From Microbacterium thalli (lineage in GTDB: Bacteria; Actinomycetota; Actinomycetes; Actinomycetales; Microbacteriaceae), in assembly GCF_028737325.1 (NCBI RefSeq), contig NZ_JAQZCH010000001.1, positions 602,732 through 666,731 of the forward strand: a DNA stretch of 64,000 bases, given 5' to 3'. The position numbers and the translations under genes are program-made. This document shows, one piece after another, positions 60,826 to 64,000 of this stretch (position 1 is its first letter; the number at the start of each line of letters is the position of its first letter). The notes beneath the pieces were generated by a model that was not told where the DNA came from, did not search any database, and was given only the letters and a program-made list of their open reading frames with translations.

Positions 60826-61863
60826 ATGTCACGCATGCGCTCCACCGTTCCCCTCGCTCTCCTCGGCGTCGCCGCGATCGCCCTCGCGGGCTGCTCGTCG
60901 AGCACGGCCCCGGCCGCCACGGCCGAGCCCGCCGCCGGTGCGCTCGAGCCCGCCACGATCACGCTCTACACGTCCGAGCCGCAGGAGAAGGCCGACGAGC
61001 TCGTCGCCGCCTTCGGCGAGGTCCACCCCGAGATCACCGTCGAGGTGTTCCGCGCCGGCACCGGCGACCTGACCACGCGCGTCGCGACCGAGCGCGAGTC
61101 CGGCGGCATCCAGGCCGACGTGTTCCTCGCCGCGGACGCCGGCACGTTCGAGGGCTATGCGGCCGAGGGCCTGCTGCTCGAGTACACCCCGGCCGACGTC
61201 GAGGCGCTGAACCCCGACGTCGTCGACGCCGAGGGCTTCTACACGGGCACCCGCATCATCCCGACCATCATCGCCTACAACACCGGCATCATCACCGAGG
61301 CGCCCGAGTCGTGGCAGGCGCTGACCGACGCCGCCTACGCCGACCAGATCGTCATGCCCAACCCCGATGTGTCGGGAGCGGCCGCGTACAACGCGGCGGT
61401 GTGGCTCGACGACGAGCAGCTGGGCGAGGAGTGGATGACGGCGCTCGCCGAGAACAACCCCGTGATCGCCGACAGCAACGGCCCGGTGTCGCAGGCGGTC
61501 GCGACGGGCGCGCAGCCGGTGGGCATCGTCGTCGACTACCTCGTGCGCGAACTCGCTGAGCAGGGCTCGCCCATCGCGGTGTCGTACCCGAGCGAGGGCG
61601 TGCCGTACGTGTCGCAGCCCGTCGGCATCTTCGCCGACACCGAGCAGGCCGAGGCCGCGCAGGCGTTCGTCGACTTCCTCGTCAGCGAAGAGGGTCAGAA
61701 GCTGGCCGTCGAGCAGTCCTACCTGCCGGTGCGGTCGGACGTCGGCACGCCCGAGGGCGCCCCGGCGATGGACGAGATCACGATCCTCTCGCCCGACCTC
61801 GAGACGATCCGCAGCACTCAGGATGCCGCCGTCGAGACGTTCCGGTCGCTGTTCCTTCGATGA
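60826..61863 (+). CDS. Fe3+-family (type 1) solute-binding lipoprotein of ABC importer
   Basis: A 345-residue binding protein with lipoprotein signal AIALAGC (Cys23). The body, beginning ITLYTSEPQEKADELVAAF, is of the SBP family used for Fe3+, thiamine, 2-aminoethylphosphonate and hexose phosphates. The clustered Tyr ligands usual in Fe3+ binders are not evident. With RpiR and two phosphatases in the group, a phosphorylated organic ligand is more likely than iron. I prefer ATG 60826 (AGGA five bases upstream); ATG 60805 overlaps the previous stop and would add seven residues. Its stop is ATGA-coupled to the permease. Confidence 0.88.
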   Translation: MSRMRSTVPLALLGVAAIALAGCSSSTAPAATAEPAAGALEPATITLYTSEPQEKADELVAAFGEVHPEITVEVFRAGTGDLTTRVATERESGGIQADVFLAADAGTFEGYAAEGLLLEYTPADVEALNPDVVDAEGFYTGTRIIPTIIAYNTGIITEAPESWQALTDAAYADQIVMPNPDVSGAAAYNAAVWLDDEQLGEEWMTALAENNPVIADSNGPVSQAVATGAQPVGIVVDYLVRELAEQGSPIAVSYPSEGVPYVSQPVGIFADTEQAEAAQAFVDFLVSEEGQKLAVEQSYLPVRSDVGTPEGAPAMDEITILSPDLETIRSTQDAAVETFRSLFLR

Positions 61864-63527
61864 CCTCGACTTCTCTCCTCCCCGCGGGCTCGGTCACCCG
61901 AGCCCGCGGGGCGGTCCGCCGGCGCGCCGACGGCGTCGACGCGCTGGTCGTCGCGCTGTGGGCCGCCTGCGGCGGGCTCATCCTGCTGCCGATCGGAGCG
62001 CTGCTCGTGCTGGCGAGCCGCGGCGACCAGCTGGGGGTGCTGCTGCAGGCGGACGTGCTGCAGGCGGGGGCGAACAGCCTGTTCTCGGCCACGGTGTCGG
62101 CGGTCGCGGCCGTCGTCATCGGCACGACCTTCGCGGTGCTGCTCGATCGCACCGACTTCCCCGGCCGCACGGCGCTGCGACTGCTCGCCCTGAGCCCGCT
62201 GCTCATGCCGCCCTTCGTCGGCGCCATCGCCTGGCTCGGGATCGCGGGCCCGACCAGTCCGCTGAACCTGTGGTGGCGGAGCGCGTTCGGCAGCCCCTTG
62301 TGGTCGATCTACGGCGCCGACGGGGTCATCCTGCTGCTGACCGTCCACAGCTATCCCATCGCGATGCTCATCGTCTCGGCCGCGCTGCGCCGGATCCCCA
62401 CCGACCTCGAGCAGGCCGCCCGCATCAGCGGTGCGGGACCGGCCCGTGCGCTGACCTCTGTCACGGTGCCGCTGCTGCGGCCGGCGCTCGTGTCGTCGTT
62501 CGTGCTCATCGCGGTCGGCAACCTCGCCGACTTCGGCATCCCGTCGATCATCGGCCTGCCCGAGCGGTTCGTCACCCTCGCCACCCTCGTCTACCGCTAT
62601 CTGCAGTCGGGCACCGTCGATGATCCGCTCGCGGTGGTCGCGACGATCGGCGTCGTCCTGCTGGCGCTCGCCCTGCTGGCCCTCGTCGCCGACGCGCTCC
62701 TGGCGCGGCGCGGGTGGGAGCTCGACTCGTCGAACGCGGTGTCCGAGCGCACGCCGCTCGGACGCGCCCGCGTCGGTGCGGGCGTCGTGACGTGGGCGGT
62801 CGTGCTCGTCATCACGGTGCTGCCCCTGCTCGCGCTGCTCACGCAGACGCTGCTGCGGGCACCGGGGGTGCCGCTGACGTGGGAGAACCTCACCCTCGAC
62901 CACCTCGTCCGCGCCCTGACGACGCCGAGTGCGCTCGCCGGTGCCGCGAACTCGATCATGCTCGCCTCACTCGCGGCGGTGATCTGCGGCGTGCTGGGCC
63001 TCGGCATCGGTGTGGTCGTCGCCCGCGCGGGCGGCCGCGTGTCGCGGGCGCTCGGCGCCGTCGCGATGGTGCCGCAGGCCATCCCCGGGATCGTGATCGC
63101 CGTCGCGTGGCTCATCCTGGCTCCCGCGCTCGGCCTGTTCAACACCCCGTGGCTGATCCTCGTCGCCTACGTCACCTCGTTCACCGCCCTCGTCGTGCAG
63201 GCGGTCGCCGCGCCCCTGTCGGCGACGCCCACGAGCGCCGAGGAGGCGGCGCGGGTCGCCGGTGCCGGACGCCTGCGCGCGCTCGTCGACATCTCCGCCC
63301 GCATGGCGACGCCCGCCGCGGTCGCCGGAGCCGTCATCGTCGCCGTGACGGCCGTGCGCGAGCTGACGCTGTCGGTGCTGCTGCTGTCGCCGGGGTCGCA
63401 GACGCTCGGCGTCGCCATCTTCAACTTCCAGCAGGCCGGCGCGTTCAGCACGGCATCCGCGTGGTCGCTCATCGTCGCCCTCGTCGGTCTCGCCGTCATC
63501 GGCATCGCGACCCGGCGCCCCGTCTAA
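61860..63527 (+). CDS. Double-length ABC permease (FbpB/ThiP/PhnV type)
   Basis: A 555-residue permease made of two fused six-span halves, as in Fe3+/thiamine/phosphonate importers. Each half has its own coupling loop: EQAARISGAGPARALTSVTV and EEAARVAGAGRLRALVDISA. It forms the whole channel alone, which is why only one permease gene is present. ATG 61860 overlaps the binding-protein stop. The ATPase gene follows after 14 bases. It contrasts with the two CUT1 sugar importers in the window, which have separate permeases and no ATPase gene. Confidence 0.93.
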   Translation: MTSTSLLPAGSVTRARGAVRRRADGVDALVVALWAACGGLILLPIGALLVLASRGDQLGVLLQADVLQAGANSLFSATVSAVAAVVIGTTFAVLLDRTDFPGRTALRLLALSPLLMPPFVGAIAWLGIAGPTSPLNLWWRSAFGSPLWSIYGADGVILLLTVHSYPIAMLIVSAALRRIPTDLEQAARISGAGPARALTSVTVPLLRPALVSSFVLIAVGNLADFGIPSIIGLPERFVTLATLVYRYLQSGTVDDPLAVVATIGVVLLALALLALVADALLARRGWELDSSNAVSERTPLGRARVGAGVVTWAVVLVITVLPLLALLTQTLLRAPGVPLTWENLTLDHLVRALTTPSALAGAANSIMLASLAAVICGVLGLGIGVVVARAGGRVSRALGAVAMVPQAIPGIVIAVAWLILAPALGLFNTPWLILVAYVTSFTALVVQAVAAPLSATPTSAEEAARVAGAGRLRALVDISARMATPAAVAGAVIVAVTAVRELTLSVLLLSPGSQTLGVAIFNFQQAGAFSTASAWSLIVALVGLAVIGIATRRPV

Positions 63528-63541
63528 GCAGAAAGGCCGTC

Positions 63542-64000
63542 ATGGCATCCGTCACCCTCGAGAGCGTCTCGCTGCGCTACCGCAACGGCACGCTCGGCCT
63601 CGCCGACATCGACCTCGACATCGCGGACGGTGAGTTCATCGCGCTCGTCGGCCCCTCGGGCTCGGGCAAGACCACCCTGCTGCGCAGCGTCGCGGGGTTC
63701 CTCACGCCCACCGCCGGCCGCATCCTCATCGGCGACCGTCAGCTCGCGGGCGGGTCGGTCTCGGTGCCGCCGGAGCGGCGCGAGCTCGGGATGGTCTTCC
63801 AGCAGCACGCGGTCTGGCCCCACTGGAACGTCGCGCGCAACGTCGAGTACCCGTTGCGACGGGCGCGGGTGTCGCGCCTCGAACGGCAGCGGCGCGTCGC
63901 CGAGGCGCTCGAACTGGTCGGGCTCGCGGGGTACGAGCGGCGTGACCCCGCGACCCTCTCGGGCGGACAGCGGCAGCGGGTCGCACTGGCTCGCGCGCTC
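63542..64000 (+). CDS. ABC transporter ATP-binding protein, 3'-truncated by window end
   Basis: The first 153 residues are visible. Walker A is GPSGSGKTT near 39-47, the Q-loop is [18 protein letters not shown], and the signature [15 protein letters not shown] is the last thing in the window; Walker B lies beyond. The W-P-H-W segment after the Q-loop is typical of FbpC/PotA/PhnT-type ATPases. AAAGG precedes the ATG. It completes the importer encoded just upstream. Confidence 0.92.
   Translation, partial: MASVTLESVSLRYRNGTLGLADIDLDIADGEFIALVGPSGSGKTTLLRSVAGFLTPTAGRILIGDRQLAGGSVSVPPERRELGMVFQQHAVWPHWNVARNVEYPLRRARVSRLERQRRVAEALELVGLAGYERRDPATLSGGQRQRVALARAL

Noticed and set aside
60826..64000. 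Simple annotation as iron(III) transporter
   Set aside because: Family membership alone supports it; neighbours and the lack of evident clustered Tyr ligands favour a phosphorylated organic substrate, so iron is kept only as an alternative.
1..64000. tRNA, rRNA, riboswitch or CRISPR elements
   Set aside because: None recognised; intergenic gaps are short and explained by promoters, hairpins and operators listed above.

Overview
The window is high-GC actinobacterial DNA with dense, overlapping genes. Gene content and style fit the Microbacteriaceae, most likely Microbacterium or a close relative: a CstA/YbdD pair, a DUF3516 helicase, sugar ABC importers with no ATPase of their own, an LAxTG-type sorting signal and many leaderless promoters. 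This taxonomic reading is inference. No tRNA, rRNA or CRISPR array was seen, and no gene-free stretch exceeds 300 bases.

Layout. 1-6.3 kb: end of the CstA carbon-starvation transporter with its YbdD partner, a GH3 lipoprotein, a DUF3516 helicase and a DUF1697 protein. 6.2-8.3 kb: a 1.93-kb, lower-GC insertion bounded by exact 105-bp direct repeats that copy the 3' end of the DUF1697 gene. It carries only an AAA/SMC-type ATPase and a TOPRIM-like protein with a 4-base overlap, and looks like a compact candidate defence module without an integrase. 8.3-10.4 kb: RecQ. 10.4-17 kb: an alpha-galactoside locus (GH36 enzyme, solute-binding lipoprotein and two permeases on the minus strand, with a divergent ROK regulator). 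17-22.3 kb: an acyl-CoA oxidase/dehydrogenase, then Tag glycosylase and a short UvrA-like protein.

22.4-38.8 kb: a large cell-envelope signalling locus. It begins with a 2023-residue secreted protein of repeated cadherin/Ig-like domains and five FN3-like domains. A coupled chain follows: MoxR ATPase, DUF58 protein, membrane transglutaminase-fold protein with Asp where the catalytic Cys should be, FHA protein, PP2C phosphatase, second FHA protein and Ser/Thr kinase. A second membrane kinase converges on the chain. The parts suggest phospho-signalling tied to cell-wall or surface assembly.

38.9-55.1 kb: a plant-polysaccharide (rhamnose/uronate/pectin-like) utilisation locus. A sortase-anchored clan GH-A enzyme and a GH78 rhamnosidase are divergent from an importer, an SDR oxidoreductase, a ManD/RspA-type sugar-acid dehydratase, a DUF4038 (GH140-like) hydrolase, KDG kinase, KDPG aldolase, an epimerase and a LacI regulator. 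Similar AATCG(G)TTT operator candidates sit at both divergent promoters. 55.1-58.3 kb: a resolvase-like remnant, a Na+/H+ antiporter and malate dehydrogenase. 58.4-64 kb: RpiR regulator, tyrosine phosphatase, metallophosphoesterase and an Fe3+-family ABC importer (ATPase cut by the window end). The company suggests a phosphorylated organic substrate rather than iron.
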